NCBI GenBank assembly: GCA_015272515.1
Contig: JACYLN010000085.1
Location: 1 to 40,086 of the forward strand
DNA from: Leptolyngbyaceae cyanobacterium C42_A2020_001
GTDB taxonomy: Bacteria > Cyanobacteriota > Cyanobacteriia > Leptolyngbyales > Leptolyngbyaceae
Direction of reading: 5' to 3'
DNA length: 40,086 nt
Of this stretch, positions 27,054 to 37,400 are shown in pieces. The notes under the pieces are model-generated. The model had not been told where the DNA came from. It was given only the letters and a program-made list of their open reading frames with translations, and ran no database searches. Each line of letters begins with the position of its first letter. Position 1 is the first letter of the stretch. The position numbers and the translations under genes were made by a program.

Positions 27054-29690
27054 TTACATATACGGCTTAACAAGCTGCAAAATGGCTTCGTCGTCAAAGT
27101 CGTGTGCTAAATCCAAAATACGATTGGCAAACTCGCTGTAGTTAGGAGTCAACTCTCGAATCCGCATTGCTTCTTGCTGAATGTCTTGAATAAACCCTCC
27201 CTGCGCTGCGTTGTAGAGCGCAATGAGTTCTTCTTGAGGAGGGATTACAAAGCCATTATCCTCAGCCTGAACCGGTTCAGCAGTTGCGGCAGGGGATGGT
27301 TGATCGGTGTCGTACACCCATTGCAGTTCTAGAAACTGGGCTAGTTCAAGCAACAATGCATCAAACTGAATTGGTTTGGGAAAGAAACTGTTGCAACCCG
27401 CTTCAAAGCTTTCGTGACGCTCAACTTGAGATAGGCTGGCAGGCGAGGCGATGATTGGAATCTCGGCAAATTCGGGGTGTTGGCGAAGTTGGGTAGTCAT
27501 TTCCAGTCCTGTCAGTTCTGGCATGATCACGTCGGTAATGATCAAATCGGGGTGGCACTTGAGGGCAGTCTCATAACCTGCCTGTCCATCGCTGGCTTCG
27601 ATGATTTGAAATCCCAACGGTTCCAGCATGTTGATTAGCACCAGGCGATTTTCGGGATGATCATCAACAACCAGGATGGTGTAGGGTTTGCCACGATAAC
27701 CGATGACCAGCGGCGCGCGATCGCCTGCTGCACTGTACTGCCAATCGTTGGCCAGGGGAATATTCAGTTCAAACTCAAAGGTGCTCCCCTGCCCAACTGT
27801 GCTTTGAACCGTAATTTCGCCGCCCATCATTTGCACAATTTGCTGACTGATGGCTAATCCTAGCCCGGTGCCTTCGCTGTTGCGATCGCGTCCGCCTACC
27901 TGCTCAAACGCACTAAACACTGCGTTCAACTTCTCCGGTGGAATACCAATGCCCGTGTCTTGAACCGTGAATCGTACCCGCTCAGATAAGCCATCACCTA
28001 GTTGCATTGAGGCATCTGCGGTGGGGAACTCATGCACTGCTGTCACCCGAAACGTCACCTGTCCATGATCCGTAAATTTGATGGCATTACTCAGCAAATT
28101 CAACAGTACCTGACGCAACCGTTTATCATCGGTGTGCACGGCTGTGGGTAGATCTCCAGACGCGACGTAGGTAAACTGAATCCCTTTTTGACGCGCCTTG
28201 ATGGAACAAATCTCTGTTGTATCAGCCAAAAAATTGGGGAAATGGAAATCTTGGGGATAGAGTTCCATTTTGCGAGCTTCAATTTTTGCCAGATCCAAAA
28301 TGTCATTGATCAGGGTAAGTAAGTGGGAGCCACACTGGTAAATTACCTCAATGCCCTGCTGCTGTTTGGGGGTGAAGGTGGTGTCGCGGCTAAAAATCTG
28401 GGCGTAACCCAAAATGCCGTTGAGTGGAGTTCGCAGTTCATGGTTCATATTTGCCAAAAACTCGCTCTTGGCGCGGTTTGCCATGTCTGCGGCTTCTTTG
28501 GCGGCTTGCAGTTCTGCGATGCGTGCTGCTACCCGTTGTTCTAGTTCTTCGTTGGCGTTTTCCAGGGTGCGTACCGATGCCTGCACCTGCTCTGCCATGT
28601 GGTTAAAGGTTTGGGCTAATAATCCCAGTTCGTTTTGTGTTGGGATCGAGACGCGGGTATTTAAATCGCCTTTACTGAGTTGAATTGCCGCCTGGGTAAG
28701 TTGTTTGAGTGGGTTAGTAAGGCGACGGGAAAATAGCCAACCGGAGGCGATCGCCAGTGCTAACAGCCCGACTGCGGCTCCTCCCATAATCATCGCCATG
28801 CGGTAGAGGGGGGCATTGGCTTCCTGCATGGGCAACTCTACGGCAACCTTCCAACTTACGCTACGGACAGGGGCAACAGCTCCCAACACAGGCAGGTTTT
28901 GCAACCCTTGATATTGAAAGAGATTGTCTTTTTCTAACTGGTTTAAGGTGCGAATGAGTGGGCGATCGCGGAGATCTTCTAGCTTCACCTGCGACTGTTT
29001 AGCATCTGAACGAGCAATCAAATAATTGCGTTCATCCACCACATATACATAGCCTGTTGTTCCCACTTGGGTTTGAGACACAACGTATTGCAAAAAGCTG
29101 AGATTAACCTGAGCCAACAACACCCCATCCACCCGATCTGCCTGGTCCCGAATTGGCACTGCCATTGTGACCATTGGGGTATGGGTTTGAGGATTGATCG
29201 CAACGGTGCCAACAAATTCTTCCTGCTGGCGATAGGCGCGTTGAAACAGGGCAGACTTGGCAAAATTCTTCTGCACAGCTTTTTGGTAAGGGGACGCAGA
29301 ACTGATCACCTGTCCTCGGCGATCGAGCACCGCCACGACCTCATACGCATCGTTGTGCCGGGTCAGCCCTTCTATCAGAGTTTGCTGCGTTGCTGGAGCA
29401 AGACGGCTGAGTCCTTTAATGCGTGCGAGATAGCTCAGTTTGCGCTGCAAGTCATCCAGATAGTTTGTAATGTGTCCGGCAACTAACCTGCTACGTTCTT
29501 CCTGAAGTTGCCTGGTTTGCTCAGAATAGTGTATCCAACTCCAATAAATTAGAGTCGTTCCCAGCGGTAACACGCTCAACAGCACCATTGCCAACAGTCC
29601 CAGACGGATCTGATTCGCCAGCGAACAGAGGTGTTGCCACGGCGTGATAGATGGAGCGGTTTGGGTCTGAGGTTTAGCGGAGAGTTTCAT
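27054..29690 (-). CDS. dCache-HAMP hybrid histidine kinase
   Basis: An 878-residue membrane kinase. It has TM1 (about 29-50), a periplasmic dCache-like sensor (about 55-295, with TTGYVYVVDERNYLIARS and SWKVAVELP), TM2 (about 298-320), HAMP (about 320-372), a coiled coil, DHp with His417 in NHELRTPLNGILGY, HATPase_c (NLLSNAIKF, GTGLGLAISQQI) and a receiver (Asp720, Lys772 in FPKPI). An 80-residue helical tail resembles that of the other hybrid kinases. The H box has Asn instead of the usual Ser before His. The ATG at 29690 is preferred; a TTG at 29804 would extend it by 38 residues. The gene lies between a solute-binding lipoprotein gene and a receiver-kinase, suggesting that the lipoprotein presents the ligand. 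Confidence 0.9.
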   Translation of the reverse strand: MKLSAKPQTQTAPSITPWQHLCSLANQIRLGLLAMVLLSVLPLGTTLIYWSWIHYSEQTRQLQEERSRLVAGHITNYLDDLQRKLSYLARIKGLSRLAPATQQTLIEGLTRHNDAYEVVAVLDRRGQVISSASPYQKAVQKNFAKSALFQRAYRQQEEFVGTVAINPQTHTPMVTMAVPIRDQADRVDGVLLAQVNLSFLQYVVSQTQVGTTGYVYVVDERNYLIARSDAKQSQVKLEDLRDRPLIRTLNQLEKDNLFQYQGLQNLPVLGAVAPVRSVSWKVAVELPMQEANAPLYRMAMIMGGAAVGLLALAIASGWLFSRRLTNPLKQLTQAAIQLSKGDLNTRVSIPTQNELGLLAQTFNHMAEQVQASVRTLENANEELEQRVAARIAELQAAKEAADMANRAKSEFLANMNHELRTPLNGILGYAQIFSRDTTFTPKQQQGIEVIYQCGSHLLTLINDILDLAKIEARKMELYPQDFHFPNFLADTTEICSIKARQKGIQFTYVASGDLPTAVHTDDKRLRQVLLNLLSNAIKFTDHGQVTFRVTAVHEFPTADASMQLGDGLSERVRFTVQDTGIGIPPEKLNAVFSAFEQVGGRDRNSEGTGLGLAISQQIVQMMGGEITVQSTVGQGSTFEFELNIPLANDWQYSAAGDRAPLVIGYRGKPYTILVVDDHPENRLVLINMLEPLGFQIIEASDGQAGYETALKCHPDLIITDVIMPELTGLEMTTQLRQHPEFAEIPIIASPASLSQVERHESFEAGCNSFFPKPIQFDALLLELAQFLELQWVYDTDQPSPAATAEPVQAEDNGFVIPPQEELIALYNAAQGGFIQDIQQEAMRIRELTPNYSEFANRILDLAHDFDDEAILQLVKPYM

Positions 29691-29831
29691 GGTTGGCGAT
29701 CGCGGATAGACAGCAGTAATTTGCTTAGAGTCATGTTTATTTGCTAAACCAGACCAATGAGACGAATAGCCAGTTTTAATCTGAGATGGCAGGGCTATAG
29801 CCAAGTCGCAACAGGGAAAGGCTGATTTACA

Positions 29832-30842
29832 TCAGGTTTGGGGTACAGAAATGTCAATTTCACCTGCCATCACCTTGTCTTTAATTGCCAGGAATTTGGC
29901 TTCCTGATCAGCAGTGAGGGAACCTCGAAAGGGCGCAAAATTATAGATCCCTTCTTTTAGCCCAAACTTATAGAGTTTTCCTTCCCACTGTCCCTGCTGC
30001 ATCAGATCGGCAGCGTTCAAAATCAGTTTTGGCATATCTTGCAAAACGCTGGTAATAACGTGACCAGGAGCCAACTCATGCTGATCGGTAGTCCAACCAA
30101 TCACACGGATGCCCTCTCGCTGGGTCACCGCTTTGAGTGCGCCAACACCCGCTTCGTCTGCATTAATAGCAAAGCAATCATAGCCTTTGTCTGCCAGAGC
30201 CAGGGCGACCTTTTTGCCTTTTTCGCCATCAGTCCAGGTTTTCAAAAACTCTGTACTGACTTCGATGTTAGGGTTCGTTGCTTTTACCCCTCTACGAAAC
30301 AGAGCGGCTTCTTCTTTGTAAACAGGGTAGTCATAGCCTACGATGTAAGCAACTTTGTTGGTTTTGGTTGTCATGGCAGCCAAAACTCCAGTCAGGTAGC
30401 CCGCCTCGCCGGAGCGAAAGGCAACAGCTCCTAAATTGCGATTGTTGCCGGAGTAGGTGGTGACCAGCGCAAACTTGGTGCGGGGAAACTCATTCGCAAC
30501 TTTTTCAGCCGATTCAATATAGCCGCCGCTTTGGGCGATGATGAAGTCATACCCTGCTTTGGCGTATTCCCGTAGAGGCGCTTCACTTGCCTGATCGGGA
30601 ATCGATCCTGAAAAATCAACTTTGGCGTTGTATTCTTTCTCGATGAGCTTCAATCCTTCATAGCCAGATTGACTCCAACTGCCATCGGTTTTGTCGCCAG
30701 TCGTAACCATCGCAACTTTGAAGTTGTTTGAACCAGTTGAAGCCGAATTGGATGGGGTGGGGTTGGGGGAACTGCAACTGACGGTAATCACCAGAGTTGC
30801 GATCGCTAGCAATGAGCTGAGAATTCGTGAATGTAAACGCAT
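29832..30842 (-). CDS. BMP-family solute-binding lipoprotein
   Basis: A 336-residue lipoprotein. The signal peptide ends in a lipobox (LVITVSC, Cys23), followed by a Ser/Pro/Asn-rich linker. The rest is a BMP/PnrA-type periplasmic binding fold (KVAMVTTGDKTDGSWSQSGY, DFIIAQSGGYIESA, FRSGEAGYLTGVLAA, INADEAGVGALKA, GWTTDQHELAPGHV). Characterised relatives bind purine nucleosides for ABC uptake, but specificity varies. No permease or ATPase genes adjoin it. Instead it is followed on the same strand by a dCache hybrid kinase and a receiver-kinase, which points to a sensing role. The ATG at 30842 fits the signal peptide well. Confidence 0.92.
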   Translation of the reverse strand: MRLHSRILSSLLAIATLVITVSCSSPNPTPSNSASTGSNNFKVAMVTTGDKTDGSWSQSGYEGLKLIEKEYNAKVDFSGSIPDQASEAPLREYAKAGYDFIIAQSGGYIESAEKVANEFPRTKFALVTTYSGNNRNLGAVAFRSGEAGYLTGVLAAMTTKTNKVAYIVGYDYPVYKEEAALFRRGVKATNPNIEVSTEFLKTWTDGEKGKKVALALADKGYDCFAINADEAGVGALKAVTQREGIRVIGWTTDQHELAPGHVITSVLQDMPKLILNAADLMQQGQWEGKLYKFGLKEGIYNFAPFRGSLTADQEAKFLAIKDKVMAGEIDISVPQT

Positions 30843-30949
30843 AGAGACCTGCTAGAACACAAAAGACAATAAGCCATCCGCTGATAGGCGTAGAATACAG
30901 ACAACTAGATGCAGAGTACCCAACCCAAATCGGTTGCTACCAGATTTAG

Positions 30950-31108
30950 AGAATTTCGGCGTTGCTGAATCCAACTATGATTCGCCCCCTAGCCCCCCAA
31001 CTTTGGGGGGCAACAGTCTTCAAAGTCCCCCAGAATTGGGGGATTTAGGGGGCAATGCAGAAACTCACTTTGTAATTTCATACTTCTATTCAGCAACGCC
31101 AGAATTTC
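30950..31108. mobile_element. 143-bp MITE with terminal inverted repeats and 8-bp target duplication
   Basis: The element is 30958-31100. The ends GGCGTTGCTGAAT and ATTCAGCAACGCC are perfect 13-bp inverted repeats, and a further TATGA/TCATA match lies symmetrically 18 bp in from each end. AGAATTTC flanks it on both sides (30950-30957 and 31101-31108), a perfect 8-bp duplication. The inside is made of C5/G5-rich palindromes (CCCCCTAGCCCCCC, TCCCCCAGAATTGGGGGA) and holds no gene. It is a non-autonomous element; no transposase is nearby. Confidence 0.85.
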
Positions 31109-31246
31109 TATTGTCAGTGTTTTTTGACTTTGCGTTAGGCAGGTGAAGACCGCGATCGCTATTCGTACCAATGTATGTGCAAAATTGCCAGGACGAGAGT
31201 ATGGGTTGCTTTAAGGATCACAGATTAAACAACTTGGGAGACCTCA

Positions 31247-31492
31247 CCTCGCCGATGACAAACTCGTTCTCAGCCAAACCAGCTTTGGAACCCTCACTGC
31301 TGACTCGGTTGACCTGGTTGCAGATGGCAATCTGGCACAAGGCAGCACGCGATCGCTGGTCTATAGTCAATCCAGTGGTACTCTGTTTTTCAATGATGAT
31401 GGAGCCATTCCCGGATTTGGCACAGGTGGCAACTGACTCAAATTATCGGTGCTTCCCAATTGATACTAAATAATTTCGCATTCGTTTGGTGA
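31247..31492 (+). pseudogene. Decayed RTX protein C-terminus
   Basis: Reading from 31257 gives DKLVLSQTSFGTLTADSVDL, then LVYSQSSGTLFFNDDGAIPG and FGTGGN, ending at TGA 31434-31436. This is the usual C-terminal module of cyanobacterial RTX proteins (DKL...TF..L / L.Y....G.LF.N..G). A one-base shift just before the stop continues the module as LTQIIGASQLILNNFAFVW to TGA 31490-31492. The N-terminal side, start codon and nonapeptides are gone. It is not a copy of the RTX gene at 14047-18288, whose C-terminus differs. Confidence 0.7.
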
Positions 31493-31822
31493 TTGCGGGA
31501 ACGGGGGGCAATCGAGAGCAGGCAAACAACATGATTTGTAACATCGGCTGATGTGGTGTAGACCTGATGCGTGTTGGGTTTCAGGTTTGATCGAATCTCA
31601 GTTCATTCAAAATCAAAGGTAACGTGCGGCTGAGGCGAGCGATTGAACCCTCATTCCCAGTAAATTTACCCTTGTTTCAAGGCTCAACCGTTATCACGAT
31701 GAAATTTGTTGAGTAAATTTATGATTGTCAAACGCTCGGTAAGGTGAGCAGATTTTGCCAGATTACGCTTGAATGGTTCAACAGGCTGCAACTTCCCTGA
31801 ATTGCGAGCGCTCTTAAAACCG
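31493..31822. other. Gene-free spacer, nothing recognised
   Basis: About 330 bp upstream of the TTG-start kinase. It should contain the promoter of the three-gene plus-strand set, but I see no secure hexamers, operator repeats or small gene. Confidence 0.4.
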
Positions 31823-31865
31823 CCTAAGCTTTGACCATTGGAGAATTGAGCTTTGCTTAGGAGGG
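31823..31865 (+). promoter_or_regulatory. Inverted repeat overlapping a Shine-Dalgarno site
   Basis: CCTAAGC (31823-31829) is complementary to GCTTAGG (31855-31861), and AGGAGGG (31859-31865) is the ribosome site of the kinase that begins at TTG 31872. Pairing would cover the first three bases of the site. The 25-nt loop makes this a modest hairpin. Confidence 0.4.
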
Positions 31866-31871
31866 AACACG

Positions 31872-34403
31872 TTGCCACAGCAGCAAAAAAATCGTCAATT
31901 TAACGGATTCAAAGAAGCAATTCAGCGTTGTTGGATGCCACTGCTACTGGGATTTGTTGCAACGATCGCTGTTTTAGGAGTGTGGCAACAGTGCTTGGTG
32001 CAGGAGCAACTAACGATCATCGCAGCGCAGCGATCACCCCTACTAACGGGGCTTATTTTGTGGGGTGGTTTAGCCTCTGCCTGGATGCTAGCGTTCACCG
32101 TTTATCTGATTCAGCACTCAAAGAGCCAGGCTCAACACACCAGAACCATCAATCAACAATTGCAAGATGAAATCCGGGAGCGGCAACAAGTAGAAGAAGC
32201 CTTACGACAAAGTAGAGCAACCAAACAAGCCATTATTGAAGCAATTCCAGATTTGCTCATTCGGATGCGATCGGATGGAAGTTATGTTGAATTTGTTGCT
32301 AATCGTCAATTCAATATTGTTAATCCAGAACGTCAACGGCAAAACACCAGTGCCTATACTGTTTTGCCATTGGCTCTTGCAGAATTGCGAATGTTTTATA
32401 CTCAACAAGCTCTACAAACTAAAGCTATACAAGTCTATGAGCAAGAAATCTTAATTAAAAATCGTCAACATTATGAAGAAGTGCGAATCGTGCCCATCTT
32501 GCAAGATGAAGTTCTTGTAATGGTGCGAGATATTAGCGCTCGCAAGCGGACAGAAATGGCTTTACAACGAAGCGAAGAACGCTTGAAATTGGCATTAGAA
32601 GCTTCTGGTGATGGGTTGTGGGATTGGAACATTCAAACAGGGGAAGTTTATTTTAGCTCTTCTTACCTGGGAATGTTGGGATATGCCGCAGACGAATTTC
32701 CTAGCAGTGTGGAAACCTGGAAACACTTAATTCACCCGGAAGATGAACCCTGGGTATTTGATACGTTGAATGCCCATCTACAAGATGCTAAAGCTCAATA
32801 TGCATTTGACTATCGTGTCAAAACGAAATCGGGCGAGTGGAAATGGATTGCGAATTATGGCAGAGTCGTCGCGTTTGATCAGCAGAATCAACCACTCCGC
32901 ATGATTGGAACTCATAAAGATATTAGCGATCGCAAATATAAAGAAACCATGCTGCAACAAGCAATGGAAGCAGCAGAAGCCGCAAACCAGGCGAAAAGTA
33001 TGTTCTTGGCAAACATGAGCCATGAACTGCGAACTTCTCTCAACGTTATTCTAGGCTTTAGTGAGCTAATGGCTGACGATTCTTCTCTAACTTCCAGCCA
33101 GCAACAAGATTTGCAAACGATTCGTCGTAGTGGTGCTCATCTACTTAGTCTGATTAACGACATTTTAGATCTATCCAAAATTGAAGCTGGACGCAGTACC
33201 TTAGAAGAAACTGGATTTGATCTGCTTGCTCTGCTGCAAACCCTTCGCACGATGATGAGTGAACGGGCAATGTCTAAGCATCTCCAGCTTGAGTTTGAGA
33301 TTGCCCCAGAGGTGCCTCAGTTTGTGATTGCAGATGAACAAAAACTGTGCCAAATTCTGCTCAATTTGCTCAGCAATGCCATCAAATTCACGGATCAGGG
33401 TAGTGTTGTTCTGCGAGTGCAAGCAGATGGCTTACCCTCCTCTCTTCTCCCTCTCTTGCTGCAATTCCAGGTGGTTGATACAGGCGTAGGGATTGCCGCA
33501 AACGAGCAAACCCTCATCTTTGATGCCTTTGTGCAGGCAAAAGCTGGTAAAAAAGTGAATAGTGGTACGGGCTTGGGCTTAACCATTAGCCGCAAATTGC
33601 TAGAACTGATGGGTGGGCAAATGTCTCTCCAGAGTGCCGTTAACGCGGGCAGCACCTTCACAATTACTGTGCCAGTTCGCCCCACTAGCAGCGTTGATCT
33701 TTTATCAGAGCAACTCAGTCGCCCAGTGATTGGGCTGGTTCCTGGTCAACCCCATCGTCGCATTCTAGTGGTTGATGACCAATACGAAAATCGCCTGCTG
33801 CTAGTTCGGTTGCTGACTCGATTAGGCTTAGATGTGCGAGAAGCTGCGACTGGGCAAGAGGCTGTGCAGATCTGGAAGGAGTGGCACCCCGACCTTACCT
33901 GGATGGATATTCGGATGTCGGATATAGACGGATACGAGGTGACTCGGCAAATTCGAGCCATGGAAGTCACTAAAACGGTGATCATCGCTCTGACTGCCCA
34001 AGCTGCTCAGAGCGATCGCGCCCTTGCCCTTGCCGTCGGCTGTGATGACTACATCACCAAGCCGTTTCAGGAAGACACTCTTCTCCTCAAACTCAAAAAA
34101 CATTTAGGATTAGAGTATCTCTACGCTGAATCCAATCCCTACTCAAATCTGTCATCGGTTGATTCGCTCGATCCGGATGCAGACGCAGCACCTCTCCTCG
34201 ATCTAAGCATCCTGGCTCAGTTACCCGCAGATTGGTTAGCTGCTTTAGAGAATGCAGCCGTTTGTGGGAATGATCGAGTCATCACCGGGCTGGTGGCTCA
34301 ACTATCTCCAGAGTTTGCGTCACTAAGTCTGCAATTGATCGATTACGCCAATCACTTCCAGTTCAACCGCATTCTTCAACTGATTCACCGCATCTCTCCT
34401 TAA
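31872..34403 (+). CDS. Membrane hybrid histidine kinase with helical tail
   Basis: An 843-residue kinase. TM1 (about 22-40) and TM2 (about 57-80) enclose a very short periplasmic loop. A coiled coil and two PAS domains (about 115-225, 232-355) follow, then DHp with His384, HATPase_c (NLLSNAIKF, GTGLGLTISRKL), a receiver (Asp679, Lys730 in ITKPF) and the shared helical tail (LPADWLAALENA, later HFQFNRILQLI). The H box reads MSHELRTSLN, with Ser in place of the nearly invariant Pro, which might change catalytic balance. The receiver has no loop insert, unlike three paralogues. It starts at TTG with a strong AGGAGGG 6 nt upstream. A 55-nt gap leads to the phytochrome gene. Confidence 0.9.
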   Translation: MPQQQKNRQFNGFKEAIQRCWMPLLLGFVATIAVLGVWQQCLVQEQLTIIAAQRSPLLTGLILWGGLASAWMLAFTVYLIQHSKSQAQHTRTINQQLQDEIRERQQVEEALRQSRATKQAIIEAIPDLLIRMRSDGSYVEFVANRQFNIVNPERQRQNTSAYTVLPLALAELRMFYTQQALQTKAIQVYEQEILIKNRQHYEEVRIVPILQDEVLVMVRDISARKRTEMALQRSEERLKLALEASGDGLWDWNIQTGEVYFSSSYLGMLGYAADEFPSSVETWKHLIHPEDEPWVFDTLNAHLQDAKAQYAFDYRVKTKSGEWKWIANYGRVVAFDQQNQPLRMIGTHKDISDRKYKETMLQQAMEAAEAANQAKSMFLANMSHELRTSLNVILGFSELMADDSSLTSSQQQDLQTIRRSGAHLLSLINDILDLSKIEAGRSTLEETGFDLLALLQTLRTMMSERAMSKHLQLEFEIAPEVPQFVIADEQKLCQILLNLLSNAIKFTDQGSVVLRVQADGLPSSLLPLLLQFQVVDTGVGIAANEQTLIFDAFVQAKAGKKVNSGTGLGLTISRKLLELMGGQMSLQSAVNAGSTFTITVPVRPTSSVDLLSEQLSRPVIGLVPGQPHRRILVVDDQYENRLLLVRLLTRLGLDVREAATGQEAVQIWKEWHPDLTWMDIRMSDIDGYEVTRQIRAMEVTKTVIIALTAQAAQSDRALALAVGCDDYITKPFQEDTLLLKLKKHLGLEYLYAESNPYSNLSSVDSLDPDADAAPLLDLSILAQLPADWLAALENAAVCGNDRVITGLVAQLSPEFASLSLQLIDYANHFQFNRILQLIHRISP

Positions 34404-34458
34404 ACTGCCATTTGGTTTGCCAATCGTTTCTTAACGTTTATCCTCATCCTTGTTGCCA

Positions 34459-37400
34459 ATGGAAGCGCCAACTACAACGGACCTACCCAACTTTACTCCA
34501 GCATCTTTGACCCAGTTGGAAGAGTGCAGTGAAGAATCAATTTATGCTCCTGGCTACATTCAGCCGCAAGGGGTTCTATTGGCGTTGCAAGAACCACACC
34601 TTCATATTTTGCAGTTAAGTGAAAATGTAGAGCAATTTTGGGACATTCCGGCAACAAATTTGCTAGGACAGCCTCTACATCGGCTCTTTTCCCGCCCTCA
34701 AGTGAAACGCATAACCCAGTTGCTGCAACAAGACAGCCTGGAACTCGGCAATTCATTTGAACTGAAGGCGGGATCGCAAACCTTTAGAGCCGCCCTATAC
34801 CGCACACCCAGTGCGCTCATCCTGGAACTGGAACCTCGCCGGTCTACTGAGAAAGCTCAGTCTGCTCAGTTTTACCATCGTCTGCAAGCGGCAATTCTTA
34901 GCCTTCGGAGTGCAACCAACCTGCATGATTTAGCGCAAAAACTTGCCAGCCAGGTGAAAGCGATGACAGGGTTTGATCGCGTCATGATCTACCGATTTGA
35001 AATGGATGATCACGGCGTTGTCATTGCGGAGCAAAAGGAACCTCATTTAGGGAGTTATCTGGGGCTACATTTCCCTGCAACCGATATTCCTGTGCCGTCG
35101 CGCAAATTGTTTTTGCGTAACTGGGTGCGCCAAATACCTGATGTAAATCACACTCCGGCTTATCTCATTGGAACCGATTGTTCCTCCCCTCACTCCCCCT
35201 TAGATTTGCGTGACTGCGTGTTACGAGGTGTTTCTCCTTATCACATTGAGTATTTGCAAACTATGGGGGTCACTGGCACCCTGACGATTTCATTGATAAC
35301 CGATCAACGCCTTTGGGGGTTGATTGCCTGCCATCACTACAGCCCTAAGCAGGTAGACTACGAAACGCGCAAAACCTGTGAATTTTTGGGGCAGCTTGCT
35401 TCCATTGAACTGATTCATCAGCAAGAGCGAGAATTAGACTGTTATCGCGCTCAGGTTAAAACGATTCAAGAAAGGCTTCAGGAGGCATTTTTACAAGACC
35501 CCAGTTCCATTCAACAAGTCTTGATACGCAATGGCACGCAGTTGCTGGATCTGGTTCACGCTGAAGGAGTTGCGATCGCCCTGGATCAAGAAATCTCGCT
35601 TCTGGGACAAACTCCATCCCTAGCCGATGTGCAAACTCTTTTGTCCTGGTTGCCCTGCCTCAAACAGCCCAAAATTTATTTGAGTAATTGCCTGGCGCGT
35701 CCCTACCCCCCTGCCAAAGCATTTATGCATGTTGCCAGTGGTATTTTGGCGATCTCAATTGTGCTGCACCAAAAGTCCTATCACATCATCTGGTTTCGTC
35801 CAGAGCAAATTCAAACAGTAAATTGGGCTGGTAACCCTCAAGATGCCATTGCAATTGATGAACAGGGCAAGCCGCATCTATGTCCCCGGCAGTCTTTTGA
35901 GCTTTGGAAGGAAACGGTGCAAGAAACATCGTTGCCCTGGCAAACCGCAGAAATTGAGGCTGCTGAGATGATGCGAACCACCTTGATGTTGGCAGTGTTG
36001 GAGTTTTCTCAGGCTGCATTAGAACAGGCTGCCGAACGAGCCGCGATCGCCAACCAGGCAAAAAGTCAGTTCCTTGCCAAAATGAGCCACGAGCTGCGAA
36101 CACCGCTCAATGCCATTCTGGGGTTTACTCAGGTGATGAACCGCAGTTCTAACACGCCAACTGAATTTCAAGAACACTTGGACATTATTAATCGCAGTGG
36201 CGAACACCTGCTTGTACTGATCAACGATGTGTTAGAAATGTCCAGAATTGAAGCAGGACAACTGACCCTCGCAGAACGCCCCTTTAATCTGCATCGACTG
36301 TTGCGATCGCTGCAAGACATGTTTGCCCTCAAAGCTGCTCAAAAAGGGTTAGAACTTACATTTGAAAGCGATCAAACCCTTCCTGCTACCGTGTGTGGCG
36401 ATGAAATAAAGTTACGCCAAATTCTAATTAACTTGATCAGTAATGCCATCAAATTTACAACTCATGGCAGCGTTGTGGTGCGAGTGCGGGTAGAATCTAC
36501 CCAAATGATGAGAGATGGTTGTATCTGCTATCCCAATCTGCCCTGTCCCTGTAATTCGCTCAGGGTTTCGTTTGTGGTGGAAGATACCGGATGTGGGATT
36601 GCTCGCAGCGATTGGGATACTGTTTTTGATGCATTTACCCAAACAGAGCAAGGTCGCCACGCTGAGGGCACTGGGTTGGGACTTTCCATCAGTCGCCAGT
36701 TTGCTCGTTTAATGAGCGGAGATATCGCCATTCAGAGCATTGTCAGGCACGGCTCAACCTTCACCTGCCAGGTTATGTTACACCAGCCCAGCGGGAAGGA
36801 TTTACTGGAGGCAGAAATGACCCATGCCGTGATTGGTCTAGAACCTGGGCAACCGACCTACCGTATCCTGGTTGCTGAAGATGTACCTGAAAATCGACAA
36901 CTGATGGTTGCGTTATTAGAACCAATTGGGTTTGAGGTGCGTGTTGTTGAAAACGGAACCACCGCGATCGCCCAATGGCAAGCATGGCGACCAGATTTAA
37001 TTTTGATGGACATTCAAATGCCTGGAATCGATGGCTATGAAACCACCCGACAAATTCGATTGCTGGAGAAGACAGAAAAAGGTGAAACTGGTCAAGAAAT
37101 TAGAGCCGTTGGACAGGAGTCAGAAGCCAAAAGAAAAGATCAGGGATTTGGGGAAGATAAAGGAGATAAGGCAGTATTTTCTCCGTTGTCCTCCGCTTCC
37201 CCATCATTACCCTCTTCCCCCTCTCCCCTTGCCTCTTCCCCTTCTCGCACGATTATCATCGCCCTCACCGCGTATGCATTTGAAGCTGACCACGCCGCCA
37301 CGTTGCAAGCCGGATGTGACGACTTTATCGCCAAACCCTTTAACGAAACATCCTTGTTCGAGGCGATCGCTCGTCATTTAAAGGTTCGTTATCAATACCG

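Noticed and set aside
31171-31473. Plus-strand 100-codon ORF over the RTX remnant
   Set aside because: It is in a different frame from the recognisable RTX C-terminal sequence and has no protein-like pattern.
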